Shown: in pieces, positions 7,190 through 15,232 of the stretch | Position numbering within the stretch: position 1 is the stretch's first letter | How the letters are laid out: every line of letters begins with the position of its first letter | Assembly (NCBI RefSeq): GCF_030929495.1 | Contig: NZ_JAVFWN010000015.1 | Location: forward strand, 1 to 64,000 | Direction: 5' to 3' | Length of the DNA stretch: 64,000 nt | Source of the DNA: Nocardioides sp. LHD-245 | GTDB taxonomy: Bacteria; Actinomycetota; Actinomycetes; Propionibacteriales; Nocardioidaceae | Position numbers and translations under genes: made by a program | The notes under the pieces: generated by a model | What the model saw: only the letters and a program-made list of their open reading frames with translations | Databases searched by the model: none | Told to the model about the DNA's origin: nothing

Positions 7190-8593
7190 ATGTCAGTCAC
7201 GACTGCACCAGCGACCGATCGGCGCTGGCTCGGGCTCGCGGTCATCGCCGCTGCCCAGTTCATGGTGATCATGGACACCTCGATCATCGGTGTCGCGCTG
7301 CCGGAGATGCAGCGGGAGCTGGGCTTCACGCCCGAGAACCTGTCCTGGGTGTTCAACGCCTACGTCGTCGCGTTCGGCGGCCTGCTCCTGCTCGGCGGGA
7401 AGGTGTCGGACGTCTTCGGCGCGCGCAACGTCTTCGTCGCCGGCTGGCTGGTCCTGGCCGCCGGCTCCCTGGTGGCGGCCGTCGCCGGGAACGTCGAGGT
7501 CGAGCTCGCCGGCCGAGCGATCCAGGGCGCGGGGGCGGCGCTCATCGCACCGGCCGCGCTGACCCTGCTGATGATGCTGTTCGGCAGCGAGCCGCGCGAG
7601 CTGACCAAGGCCCTCGCCCTGTACGGCGCCGCCGCTCCCGCCGGCGGCACGGCAGGTGTCTTCCTCGGTGGTGTGATCACCGAGTACCTCAGCTGGCCGT
7701 GGCTGTTCGCCATCAACATCCCGATCGCGGTACTGATCATCGCCCTGGTGCCCGCCTCGATGCCCGGTGGACGCTCCGCCGGCTCGCGACGCGTCGACCT
7801 CGTCGGCGCGGTCACCGTCACCGCCGGTCTCGCCGCCGTGGTGTACGCCGTCGTCCAGGCACCCGAGGTGGGTTGGGGCGCCGCGCGCACCTGGTGGGTC
7901 CTCGCCGCGGGCGTCGTGCTCATCGGGGCGTTCGTCGCTCAGCAGGCGCGCGGTCGCGACCCGCTGGTCCGGCTCGGCATCTTCCGGGCGCCCGACCTCG
8001 CCGCGGCGAACCTCGCCCAGCTGCTGCTCGGCGCGGCGTGGATCCCGATGTGGTTCTTCCTGAACCTCTACCTCCAGCAGGTGCTCGGCTTCACCGCCTT
8101 CCCCAGCGGCGCCGCCCTGCTGCCGATGACGCTGCTGATCATGGTCGGGATGGTCGTGCTGGCGCCGCGGGTGCTCGCCGTGATCGGTGCCCGAAGCGCC
8201 ACCGTGACCGGTCTGGCCCTGCTCGCCGTGGGCATGGGGTGGCTGGCGATGATCGATCCGGACGGCAGCTACGCCGTCGACGTACTGCCGGCCTCGCTGG
8301 TCGCCGCGCTCGGCATGTCGCTCGCCTTCATCCCCACCCTCGGCACCGCGATCTCGGCCGCGCCGCCGGAGGAGGGCGGACTCGCCTCGGGCATCGTCAA
8401 CACGAGCTACCAGATCGGCTCCGCGCTCGGTCTCGCGGTGATGACCGCGATCGCCGCCGCCGCGGGTGCCGACCGGCTCGGCGACCCGGCCGCCCTGACG
8501 GAGGGGTACTCCGCCGCCTTCGTGGGTGCCGCGGTGGTGGCCGGCGTCGGTGCCCTGGCCGCCGGTGCGCTGATGCGGGGCAACCGGTCGTGA
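7190..8593 (+). CDS. DHA2-type MFS exporter
   Basis: A 467-residue major facilitator protein of the 14-helix EmrB/QacA (DHA2) type. Motif C-like and helix-1 residues (F-M-V-I-M-D-T-S-I-I-G-V-A-L-P) are at about 23-37 and the W-V-F-N-A-Y motif follows at about 54. The ATG at 7190 is preferred over 7157 because GAAGGAGA lies at 7174-7181. The substrate is unknown. It is divergent from csoR, and its promoter region contains a CsoR operator, so copper-responsive expression is predicted. This is unusual, since DHA2 pumps usually carry organic drugs or ion-chelate complexes. Confidence 0.9.
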   Translation: MSVTTAPATDRRWLGLAVIAAAQFMVIMDTSIIGVALPEMQRELGFTPENLSWVFNAYVVAFGGLLLLGGKVSDVFGARNVFVAGWLVLAAGSLVAAVAGNVEVELAGRAIQGAGAALIAPAALTLLMMLFGSEPRELTKALALYGAAAPAGGTAGVFLGGVITEYLSWPWLFAINIPIAVLIIALVPASMPGGRSAGSRRVDLVGAVTVTAGLAAVVYAVVQAPEVGWGAARTWWVLAAGVVLIGAFVAQQARGRDPLVRLGIFRAPDLAAANLAQLLLGAAWIPMWFFLNLYLQQVLGFTAFPSGAALLPMTLLIMVGMVVLAPRVLAVIGARSATVTGLALLAVGMGWLAMIDPDGSYAVDVLPASLVAALGMSLAFIPTLGTAISAAPPEEGGLASGIVNTSYQIGSALGLAVMTAIAAAAGADRLGDPAALTEGYSAAFVGAAVVAGVGALAAGALMRGNRS

Positions 8594-8616
8594 CCGGCCG
8601 GGACGTTCTCAAGGTC

Positions 8617-8648
8617 GCCGCCGCGTGCGCACTGCGCTGCGCGGCGGC
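8617..8648. terminator. Strong GC hairpin after MFS gene
   Basis: GCCGCCGCG (8617-8625) pairs perfectly with CGCGGCGGC (8640-8648), and an inner GCGC/GCGC pairing closes most of the loop. It lies 24 bp after the MFS stop and before the GNAT gene. No T-tract follows. Confidence 0.4.
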
Positions 8649-8683
8649 GGCCCTGGCCGGATCGGTCGTGCGAGCATCGGGAG

Positions 8684-9298
8684 GTGGAACCGGTCCGTGT
8701 CCGACGTCGCCGTGCGGATGATCTGCCGGCTCTGGCCGAGGTGCTGCTCGCCCAGCAGCCTATGACGCGCTACCCGTTCCGGGACCCGTTGCCGATGCCC
8801 GTCGAGCAGTTCCTCCATGCGGACGACGCCTTGTCGGCGTGGACCGCGGAGCTCGGCGGCCGCCCGGTCGGCCACGTGTGCCGGACCGGGCCGGCCGCCG
8901 GTTTCCACGACGCCGCTGCGCTCAACGATGCGTGCGCCGATGCCCATGGTTGCCCCGTCGACGCCCTCGGCTGGGTGAGCACCCTGTTCGTCGGCGCCGA
9001 CGCGCGCGGGAGGGGATTGGGCGAACTGCTGCTCGACGCGATCGTCGGCGACATCCGCGCGGCCGGTCTCCGCCCGTGCCTCGAGGTCCTGCCGATGCGC
9101 CCCGCGGCGCTGGCCCTCTATCGCCGGAGCGGATGGACCGAGGTGCTCACGCTGCGGCCGGCCTGGCTGCGCGAAGCAGCCGGGGAGGAGGGCCCGGACG
9201 TCGTGGTGATGGTGCTGCGTGCGGGCGTCTCGCCGGACCGCCGCCGGCGCGGATCTGCGGACCACTCCTCGGACCACGCCTGCCCACCCGTGCGGTGA
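8684..9298 (+). CDS. GNAT family N-acetyltransferase
   Basis: A 204-residue acetyltransferase with the GNAT core at about residues 4-165. The acetyl-CoA loop is seen as V-G-A-D-A-R-G-R-G-L-G-E-L-L-L (about 103-117), and A-L-A-L-Y-R-R-S-G-W-T-E marks the final helix-strand. The acceptor substrate is not predictable. The last 30 residues are Arg/Ser-rich and probably disordered. GTG 8684 has little room for a Shine-Dalgarno; GAGCAT six bases upstream could be a -10 of a leaderless transcript. Confidence 0.85.
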   Translation: MEPVRVRRRRADDLPALAEVLLAQQPMTRYPFRDPLPMPVEQFLHADDALSAWTAELGGRPVGHVCRTGPAAGFHDAAALNDACADAHGCPVDALGWVSTLFVGADARGRGLGELLLDAIVGDIRAAGLRPCLEVLPMRPAALALYRRSGWTEVLTLRPAWLREAAGEEGPDVVVMVLRAGVSPDRRRRGSADHSSDHACPPVR

Positions 9299-9313
9299 CC
9301 GGCGGTCGACTTC

Positions 9314-9319
9314 TAAGAT
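9314..9319 (+). promoter_or_regulatory. -10 box for a leaderless leader ORF
   Basis: TAAGAT lies exactly six bases before ATG 9326. In actinobacteria this TANNNT-N6-ATG layout is the usual mark of a transcript starting on the A of the start codon. No clear -35 hexamer is visible. Confidence 0.5.
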
Positions 9320-9325
9320 CCCGCC

Positions 9326-9388
9326 ATGGATGAGTCCCGATGTCCTTTCCGTTCACCTGTCGCGCCGCGGGCAGGTGAACGGCGATGA
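9326..9388 (+). CDS. 20-codon leader ORF coupled to the CNNM gene
   Basis: ATG 9326 opens a 20-codon ORF (three Pro, one Cys, ending G-E-R-R) whose TGA 9386-9388 overlaps the next start as ATGA. There is no Shine-Dalgarno; TAAGAT at 9314-9319 suggests leaderless expression. Codons 9-12 and 16-19 form the two arms of the hairpin at 9350-9381, whose right arm contains the Shine-Dalgarno of the CNNM gene. Translating the leader should open the hairpin and couple the two genes. Pro-containing leaders controlling Mg2+ transport genes are known in enterobacteria; a similar role here is inference. Confidence 0.45.
   Translation: MDESRCPFRSPVAPRAGERR
9350..9381 (+). promoter_or_regulatory. Shine-Dalgarno-sequestering hairpin
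   Basis: CGTTCACCTG (9350-9359) pairs perfectly with CAGGTGAACG (9372-9381) around 12 bases. The right arm includes AGGTG (9373-9377), seven bases before ATG 9385, so a folded RNA would hide the ribosome-binding site of the CNNM gene. Confidence 0.6.
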
Positions 9389-10740
9389 TCGACACCCAGA
9401 CCTTCTTGAACCTCGGCCTCGTCGTGGCCTTCGTCCTCGTCGGCGGCGTCTTCGCGGCCACCGAGCTGGCGCTCGTCTCGCTGCGGGACTCCCAGGTCAA
9501 CCAGCTCGCGCAGCGCGGCGCCCGCGGCCAGCGGGTCGCCGCGATCGCTCGCGATCCCAACCGCTTCCTGTCGGCGGTCCAGATCGGGGTCACCCTCGCC
9601 GGCTTCTTCTCGGCGGCGTACGGCGGATCGACTCTCGCGCCGGACGTGGCGCCCTACCTCGTCGACCTGGGACTCGGGCCGGATGCCGCGGACACGGTCG
9701 CCCTGGTCGTGATGACCCTGCTGATCGCGTATCTCTCGCTGGTGCTCGGCGAGCTGGTCCCCAAGCGGCTCGCGCTGCAGCGCGCCGCCGGGGTGGCGAT
9801 GCTGACCGGGCCGGTCCTCGACCGGTTCGCGACCGTGATGCGCCCGGTCATCTGGTTGCTCTCCGTCTCCACCAACGCCCTCGTGCGGCTGCTCGGCGGT
9901 GACCCCGACGCGACGTCGGAGGAGGTGAGCAAGGAGGAGCTGCGCGAGATCGTCGCCAGCCACGAGGGCCTCGCGGTCGAGGAGCGGCAGATCCTCGGCG
10001 ACGTCTTCGCCGCGACCCGGAGCAACCTCAAGGAGGTCATGCGGCCGCGTGGTGACGTCGCCTTCGTGCGCGGCAGTATGCCCCTGGCCGAGGCCGCGGC
10101 GTGGGTGGCCGACCAGCCGTACTCCCGCTTCCCCGTGATCGGCGAGGACTTCGACGACATCACCGGCTTCGTGCACGTGCGCGACCTGCTCGGTGACCAC
10201 GGCACGCACCGGATGGTCGACGACGTCCGCCGCGACGTCCTGCACCTGCCCGGGACCAACAAGGTGCTGCCGACGGTCGTGCTGCTCCGCAAGGAGGGGA
10301 CGCACCTGGCGATCGTCGTCGACGAGTTCGGCGGCACCGACGGCATCGTGACCCTCGAGGACCTGGTCGAGGAGATCGTCGGCGACATCCGCGACGAGTA
10401 CGACCAGGAGCCCGACGGCCTCCTGGTCCGCCGCTCGGGCGGTCCGGCGGGTCCCACGTTCGTATCGGGCGGGCTGACCATCGAGGACGTCGCCGAGGAG
10501 ACCGGCGTCGAGCTCCCGGACGGCGACTACGAGACGGTGGCGGGCTACCTGCTCGCCCGGCTCGGCCGGGTCGCCGAGGTCGGCGACAGGGTCGAGGTCG
10601 GCGGCGCCCTGCTGCGGGTGGCCGCGGTCGAGGGGCGGCGGATCACGCAGGTCGAGATCGACCTGGAGCCGTCCGCGTCCGGGGGTCAGGCCGACGGACC
10701 CGACGGCGGTTCGACCGACGTGGCCGATCAGCGCGGCTGA
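9385..10740 (+). CDS. CNNM/CorC-type (DUF21-CBS) membrane transporter
   Basis: A 451-residue hemolysin-C/CNNM family protein. The DUF21 membrane domain (about residues 1-180, with segments near 8-26, 65-85 and 95-120) is followed by a CBS pair (about 205-330; includes D-E-F-G-G-T-D-G-I-V-T-L-E-D-L) and a C-terminal CorC_HlyC domain (about 345-425). Family members move or sense Mg2+ and other divalent cations; 'hemolysin' is a historical label. Start ATG 9385 has AGGTG seven bases upstream inside a hairpin, and overlaps a 20-codon leader ORF. The 3' end overlaps the convergent LuxR gene by 13 bp. Confidence 0.9.
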   Translation: MIDTQTFLNLGLVVAFVLVGGVFAATELALVSLRDSQVNQLAQRGARGQRVAAIARDPNRFLSAVQIGVTLAGFFSAAYGGSTLAPDVAPYLVDLGLGPDAADTVALVVMTLLIAYLSLVLGELVPKRLALQRAAGVAMLTGPVLDRFATVMRPVIWLLSVSTNALVRLLGGDPDATSEEVSKEELREIVASHEGLAVEERQILGDVFAATRSNLKEVMRPRGDVAFVRGSMPLAEAAAWVADQPYSRFPVIGEDFDDITGFVHVRDLLGDHGTHRMVDDVRRDVLHLPGTNKVLPTVVLLRKEGTHLAIVVDEFGGTDGIVTLEDLVEEIVGDIRDEYDQEPDGLLVRRSGGPAGPTFVSGGLTIEDVAEETGVELPDGDYETVAGYLLARLGRVAEVGDRVEVGGALLRVAAVEGRRITQVEIDLEPSASGGQADGPDGGSTDVADQRG

Positions 10741-11483
10741 TCCACACCGCCCGACGGCAGGAGTCCCCAGCGCTCCGCGAGCACGGCCGCCTCGGTGCGG
10801 TTGCTCGCCGCCAGCTTGCGCAGGATGCTCTCGACGTGGGTGGTCACCGTGCGCGGAGCGAGCACCAGCTCCTCGGCGATCTGCGCGTTCGACAGGCCGT
10901 CGCGGATCAGAGCCAGCACCTGACGCTCCCGCGCGCTGAGCCGAGCGGCGTCGAAGCGGGCGAGGATCGCCGCCCACGCGGTCAGGACCGGTCGTACGGC
11001 GAGGATCGCGGCCCTGGTCTCGGCGCCGATCAGCGGGTCCCGCACGCTGACGTGCAGCAGCGCGATGCTGCGTCCCGTCGGTGACAGGAGCACGATCGAG
11101 GTCCCGTTGCGGAACCCGGCCGGGCCGTAGACGGACTGGGCCTCGTAGCTCTCCCGGAAGTGCGGCAGGTCCTCCCAGCAGTGCATCCGCTCCGGCTGGC
11201 GGAAGATCTGCCGGAGACCGTCGCAGTGACGGGTGTAGCGGGCAGTCAGGTGGTGCCGGGCGGTCTCGGGCGGGTACTCGAGGTTGAGCATCTCGCGATG
11301 GGAGCCGTCCTCGGCCGAGACCGCCATCAGCCCGATGGCGGAGGCCTGGGTGCTCCGCAGCATGTACTCCCCAAGTCGACGGCACTTGTCGCCGGCCGAG
11401 GTGGCCGAGGCCAGCTCGACGAGATCGTCGAAACTCGTGTGATACACGTCACCCAGTGTAAGGGTCCATTGTTTCGACCGCAT
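10728..11483 (-). CDS. LuxR-type regulator with GAF-like sensor domain
   Basis: A 251-residue regulator. The N-terminal 165 residues look like a GAF-type ligand-binding domain, and the C-terminal L-S-A-R-E-R-Q-V-L-A-L-I...N-A-Q-I-A-E-E-L-V-L-A-P-R-T-V-T-T-H-V is a classic LuxR helix-turn-helix (about residues 183-235). It lacks a receiver domain, so it should sense a small molecule directly. It is divergent from the ABC importer/DMFase-like operon and is its likely regulator. The true start may be GTG 11447, which has TACACT seven bases upstream as a leaderless -10; ATG 11483 has no ribosome-binding site. Confidence 0.85.
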   Translation of the reverse strand: MRSKQWTLTLGDVYHTSFDDLVELASATSAGDKCRRLGEYMLRSTQASAIGLMAVSAEDGSHREMLNLEYPPETARHHLTARYTRHCDGLRQIFRQPERMHCWEDLPHFRESYEAQSVYGPAGFRNGTSIVLLSPTGRSIALLHVSVRDPLIGAETRAAILAVRPVLTAWAAILARFDAARLSARERQVLALIRDGLSNAQIAEELVLAPRTVTTHVESILRKLAASNRTEAAVLAERWGLLPSGGVDQPR

Positions 11484-11533
11484 TGCCGTCGCGTGCGATC
11501 GGCTGCGCTGGTGTGACGCGATTCCGGTGACGC

Positions 11534-11556
11534 CTCAGAAAAGGACCATTTCTGAG
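11534..11556. promoter_or_regulatory. Palindrome between LuxR gene and ABC operon
   Basis: CTCAGAAA (11534-11541) and TTTCTGAG (11549-11556) form a perfect 8-bp inverted repeat with a 7-base centre. It lies in the 173-bp divergent region, so it is a candidate operator for the LuxR protein. A TACGGT box further down may serve the ABC operon. Confidence 0.45.
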
Positions 11557-11656
11557 TCCAATTACGTCGATCTACCGATACCGGTGGCCCGGCGGCTCTC
11601 CTACGGTCTCGTCCAACGGCCCCGGGATCGGGGCCACGGGATACCGAGGAGAGACC

Positions 11657-12646
11657 ATGCGCCGCACTTCCTCCCGCTGGATCGCCGTCGTGACCAGCCT
11701 GCTCGCCGCCGGGGCGGGCCTGACCGCCTGCAGTCAGGAGAGCACGTCCCTGGCCGGCTGCGAGACGTCGTACACGATCGGCTTCAGCCACCCCGTGGGC
11801 GAGGCCGCGGCCCCGAAGGCGATCAAGCGGATGGCCGCCGAGTACGCCGAGGAGAAGGGCTGCATCGAGTTCCTCCTCGACAACACCACGGCCAGCAACC
11901 TCGAGAGCCAGCGGGCGACGGTGGAGGGCTGGATCACCCAGAAGGTGGACGCCATCCTGCTCTTCCCCGTGGACCCCTCGGCCTTCACCAATCTGCAGAG
12001 CCAGGCGCAGGAGCAGGACATCAAGTGGCTGACCTACGCCTCTCCGATGGAGGGTGAGGACGGTGGCGTCGGCTTCGACAGCGAGCAGGCCGGGACGATC
12101 GTCGCCGACGACATGTCGGCCTGGATCGAGGAGCACCACCCGCACGGCGGCATCTCGGCCGCGATCACCACGCTCAAGGCACTCACCACGATCACCGGCC
12201 GCTGGGAGAAGCCCGAGGCCGCCCTGAAGCAGCTCGACGTCCCCGTGGTCTCGATGCAGGACTGCGCCGACCAGGCCTGTGGTCTGCAGATCGCCGAGGA
12301 CGCGCTGCGGGAGAACCCGGACCTCCGGGTGTTCATCGGGCTCAACGACGATGCCGCGCTCGGCGCCCAGAAGGCCTTCGAGAACGCCGGTCTCAGCGCC
12401 GACGACGTCTACATCGCCGGCTCCGACGGCGCTCCCGAGGCGCTGGAGAACATCAAGGACCCGGGTGAGGGGGCCTTCCGCACCACGGCCGCGCTCGAGG
12501 TGCTCTCGCTGGCCCACGACATCGTCGACAACTCCCTCGCGGCGATCACCGGCGACGGTGAGACGAGCTCGCTCACGCCGGCCGTGCTGGCCAAGACCGG
12601 TGACGACGCGACCATCGACGAGCTGCTCGGCCAGCTCAACGGCTGA
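11657..12646 (+). CDS. Sugar-type ABC importer, substrate-binding lipoprotein
   Basis: A 329-residue periplasmic-binding protein of the XylF/RbsB type. The signal peptide ends with the lipobox L-T-A-C, so Cys25 is the lipidation site. The two-lobed fold is suggested by Q-K-V-D-A-I-L-L-F-P-V-D-P-S-A (about 95-110) and I-A-G-S-D-G-A-P-E (about 253-261). Start ATG 11657 follows GAGGAGA. It leads an operon with one dual ATPase and one permease, the CUT2 layout. Because the operon continues into a DMFase-like enzyme, the ligand may be an amide rather than a sugar; this is inference from context. Confidence 0.9.
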   Translation: MRRTSSRWIAVVTSLLAAGAGLTACSQESTSLAGCETSYTIGFSHPVGEAAAPKAIKRMAAEYAEEKGCIEFLLDNTTASNLESQRATVEGWITQKVDAILLFPVDPSAFTNLQSQAQEQDIKWLTYASPMEGEDGGVGFDSEQAGTIVADDMSAWIEEHHPHGGISAAITTLKALTTITGRWEKPEAALKQLDVPVVSMQDCADQACGLQIAEDALRENPDLRVFIGLNDDAALGAQKAFENAGLSADDVYIAGSDGAPEALENIKDPGEGAFRTTAALEVLSLAHDIVDNSLAAITGDGETSSLTPAVLAKTGDDATIDELLGQLNG

Positions 12647-12659
12647 CGCGGCGGCCGAC

Positions 12660-14189
12660 ATGCACGGGGAGACGGCCCTGCCGGGTCTGAGGATCGAGGA
12701 CCTCCACAAGTCGTACGACGCGAACCGGGTGCTCAAGGGCATCGACATCGTCTTCGGCTTCGGCGAGGTGCACGCACTGCTGGGTGCCAACGGAGCGGGG
12801 AAGTCCACGCTCCTGGGCTGCCTGAGCGGGGCCGTCCACCCCGACCGCGCCACCATCACGATCGGGGAGGAGCGCTACGAGGGCTTCACCCCCCGCCGGG
12901 CCTTCGACGCCGGCATCGCGATCATCTACCAGCACTTCCAGCTGATCGGGCCGCTGTCGGTCGCCGACAACATCTTCCTGGGCCGCGAGCTGCGTCGACC
13001 GGGGGGTGCGGTCGATCGCCGTCGCCAGGAGCGGGAGGCGAGCGCCGTCCTCGGTGAGCTGGGTCTCGACCTCGACCCACGCGCTCCCGTCGAGGGGCTC
13101 AGCGTCGGGGCCCAGCAGATGGTCGAGATCGCCCGCGCGGTCCGGCTCGAGCCGCGCGTGCTGATCCTCGACGAGCCGACCGCGGCGCTCGGCGCCCACG
13201 AGGTGGAGGCGCTGCTGGCCCTGGTCCGCCGGCTCGCCGCACGCGGGATCGCCGTCGTCTACGTCACCCACCTGCTCGGCGAGGTGCTCGAGGTCGCGGA
13301 CCGGGCGACCGTCCTGCGCGACGGTCTGGTGCACTGGACGCGTCCGCGGGCCGAGCTCGACCTGGCCGACCTGGTCGAGGGCATCTCGCCGGACGCGGCG
13401 ATCGAGCGTGGACGCGACCGCACGACCGTCGGTGACGAGGTCGTGCTGCGGCTGGCGGACGTGGCGTCCGGCTTCACCGGTCCGGTCGACCTCGAGGTGA
13501 GGTCGGGTGAGGTGGTGGGCCTCTTCGGCCTGCTCGGCTCGGGACGCACCGACCTGCTCGAGTCGATCGCCGGTGTGCGGCCGCTGCGCACCGGCGCGCT
13601 GGAGCTCGACCACGCCCCGGCCCGGCTGGGCTCGCCCCGCGCCGCGCAGCGGGCCGGGGTCGCGCTGGTGCCGTCGGACCGCAAGGCCCAGGCCCTCTTC
13701 GGGAGCATGAGCGCGCTCGAGAACATGCTGATGCCGCACCTCGGCCGCCTCGCGGGCCGCCGGACCGTGCGCAGCCGCCGTCGGGAGGACCGGGTCTTCT
13801 CCCGGATGGTCGACACGGTCGACCTGGTGCCACCCGTGGCCGCCCAGCCCGCCGACGGCTTCTCGGGCGGCAACGCCCAGAAGATCGCCGTGGCGCGGTG
13901 GACCTGCGGGCTCGGGCGTCCGCGACTGCTGCTGCTCGACGAGCCCACCCAAGGGGTCGACATCGGCGCCCGCCACGACATCTATGCCCTGGTCCGGTCC
14001 TGGGCGGCCGAGGCCGGTGCCGCCGTGCTCTTCGCGACCAGTGACCCCGAGGAGGTCGTGGCCCTGGCCGACCGGGTCGTCGTCCTGGTCGAGGGACGGG
14101 TCGTCCACGTGGGACCCGCCGATCTCGCGGAGTCCGCCCTGGTCGCCCTCGCCCAACCCGCCGCCACCGAGAGGAGCGTCGCCTCGTGA
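12660..14189 (+). CDS. Sugar-type ABC importer, dual ATP-binding protein
   Basis: A 509-residue protein with two fused ABC domains, as in RbsA/XylG. The first has G-A-N-G-A-G-K-S-T (about residue 42) and L-D-E-P-T-A-A-L (about 168). The second has the degenerate Walker A G-L-L-G-S-G-R-T-D, the signature F-S-G-G-N-A-Q-K and L-D-E-P-T-Q-G-V-D (about 425). The ATG at 12660 starts 14 bp after the binding-protein gene; longer in-frame versions overlap that gene and are shadows. The stop overlaps the permease start (GTGA). It should energise import together with 14186-15184. Confidence 0.92.
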   Translation: MHGETALPGLRIEDLHKSYDANRVLKGIDIVFGFGEVHALLGANGAGKSTLLGCLSGAVHPDRATITIGEERYEGFTPRRAFDAGIAIIYQHFQLIGPLSVADNIFLGRELRRPGGAVDRRRQEREASAVLGELGLDLDPRAPVEGLSVGAQQMVEIARAVRLEPRVLILDEPTAALGAHEVEALLALVRRLAARGIAVVYVTHLLGEVLEVADRATVLRDGLVHWTRPRAELDLADLVEGISPDAAIERGRDRTTVGDEVVLRLADVASGFTGPVDLEVRSGEVVGLFGLLGSGRTDLLESIAGVRPLRTGALELDHAPARLGSPRAAQRAGVALVPSDRKAQALFGSMSALENMLMPHLGRLAGRRTVRSRRREDRVFSRMVDTVDLVPPVAAQPADGFSGGNAQKIAVARWTCGLGRPRLLLLDEPTQGVDIGARHDIYALVRSWAAEAGAAVLFATSDPEEVVALADRVVVLVEGRVVHVGPADLAESALVALAQPAATERSVAS

Positions 14190-15184
14190 CGACCCCGCCC
14201 ACCACCCTGGCCGCCCCGTCCGAAGCCGCGCTGCCGCGCCGTCGTACGTCGCGCACGAGCGCGGTCGTCGGCTGGGTGATGCCGTCCGCGACGGTGCTGC
14301 TGATGGCGTACTTCTCGGTCGCGACCAGCAACTTCCTGACCTTCGACAACCTGGCAGCCGTGCTCACCCAGAACGCGGCGGTCTTCATCGTCGCGGCCGC
14401 GGCGGCGATGCTGTTGATGGCCGGGTACGCCGACCTGTCGGTCGGCTCGATGATGGCGCTCGCCGGCGTCAGCGCCGGCCTGGCGTTCACCGAGCACGGG
14501 GTGGTCGCCGGTCTGGTCGTCGGGCTGCTGGTCGGCCTGGTGGTCGGCACCCTCAACGGTGTCTTGATCGGCGTCTTCGAGATGTCCCCGATCGTGGTGA
14601 CGCTCGGTGGCCTCGCCGCGTGGCGCGCCCTGGCGCAGTACCTCGCCCCCGACTCCGTCTTCGGCTTCCCCGACGCCGTCGGGGACTTCGCGATCGGCCG
14701 CTTCCTCGGCCTGACCTGGATCGCCTGGATCGCGATCGTCGTGTGCGTCGTCGCGGTCGCCGTGATGGCGCTGCTCCCGCTGGGGCGCCACATCCAGGCG
14801 ATCGGCGTCAACGCGCGCGCCGCCTTCCTGGTCGGCATCAGGGTCAAGGGAACGGTCCTGGCCCTGTACGCCGTCGTCGGTCTCGCCGTGGGGCTCGCGG
14901 CCCTGCTCCAGATCGCCCGCCTCGACAGCGCGCCGTCCGGCACGCTGGGCGTCGGGTTCGAGGTCACCGTGCTCACCGCGGTCCTGCTCGGCGGGATCCC
15001 GTTCACCGGCGGGCGGGGCAGCATGTGGCGGGTCCTGGTCGGCGTCTGGCTGATCGCGGTCCTGAAGAACGGACTCACCCTCCTCAACTACGGCCCCGAG
15101 GTCGCCGGCATGGTCACCGGCGCCGTCCTCGTCGTGGCCGCCGCGCTCGAGGCCGTGGCCGTCGCCGCGCGCCGGCGCGGCTGA
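14186..15184 (+). CDS. Sugar-type ABC importer, permease
   Basis: A 332-residue BPD_transp_2 (RbsC/XylH) permease with 8-10 membrane spans and the signature region Y-A-D-L-S-V-G-S-M-M-A-L (about residues 87-98), plus the C-terminal L-G-G-I-P-F-T-G-G-R-G loop. It starts with GTG in a four-base overlap with the ATPase gene. Only one permease is present, so a homodimer is expected, as in other CUT2 systems. Confidence 0.92.
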   Translation: MTTPPTTLAAPSEAALPRRRTSRTSAVVGWVMPSATVLLMAYFSVATSNFLTFDNLAAVLTQNAAVFIVAAAAAMLLMAGYADLSVGSMMALAGVSAGLAFTEHGVVAGLVVGLLVGLVVGTLNGVLIGVFEMSPIVVTLGGLAAWRALAQYLAPDSVFGFPDAVGDFAIGRFLGLTWIAWIAIVVCVVAVAVMALLPLGRHIQAIGVNARAAFLVGIRVKGTVLALYAVVGLAVGLAALLQIARLDSAPSGTLGVGFEVTVLTAVLLGGIPFTGGRGSMWRVLVGVWLIAVLKNGLTLLNYGPEVAGMVTGAVLVVAAALEAVAVAARRRG

Positions 15185-15232
15185 TCCTCGCTCGTCCCGT
15201 ACCCGTCCTCTCGGAAACCAAGGAGCCTCCCC

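Noticed and set aside
9385..10740. Hemolysin (toxin)
   Set aside because: The HlyC/CorC label is historical; DUF21 plus CBS pair and CorC_HlyC domain indicate a cation-related membrane protein.
9313..11385. 690-residue minus-strand ORF opposite the CNNM gene
   Set aside because: Composition is that of a GC shadow, and it runs through the promoter of the CNNM gene and the whole LuxR gene.
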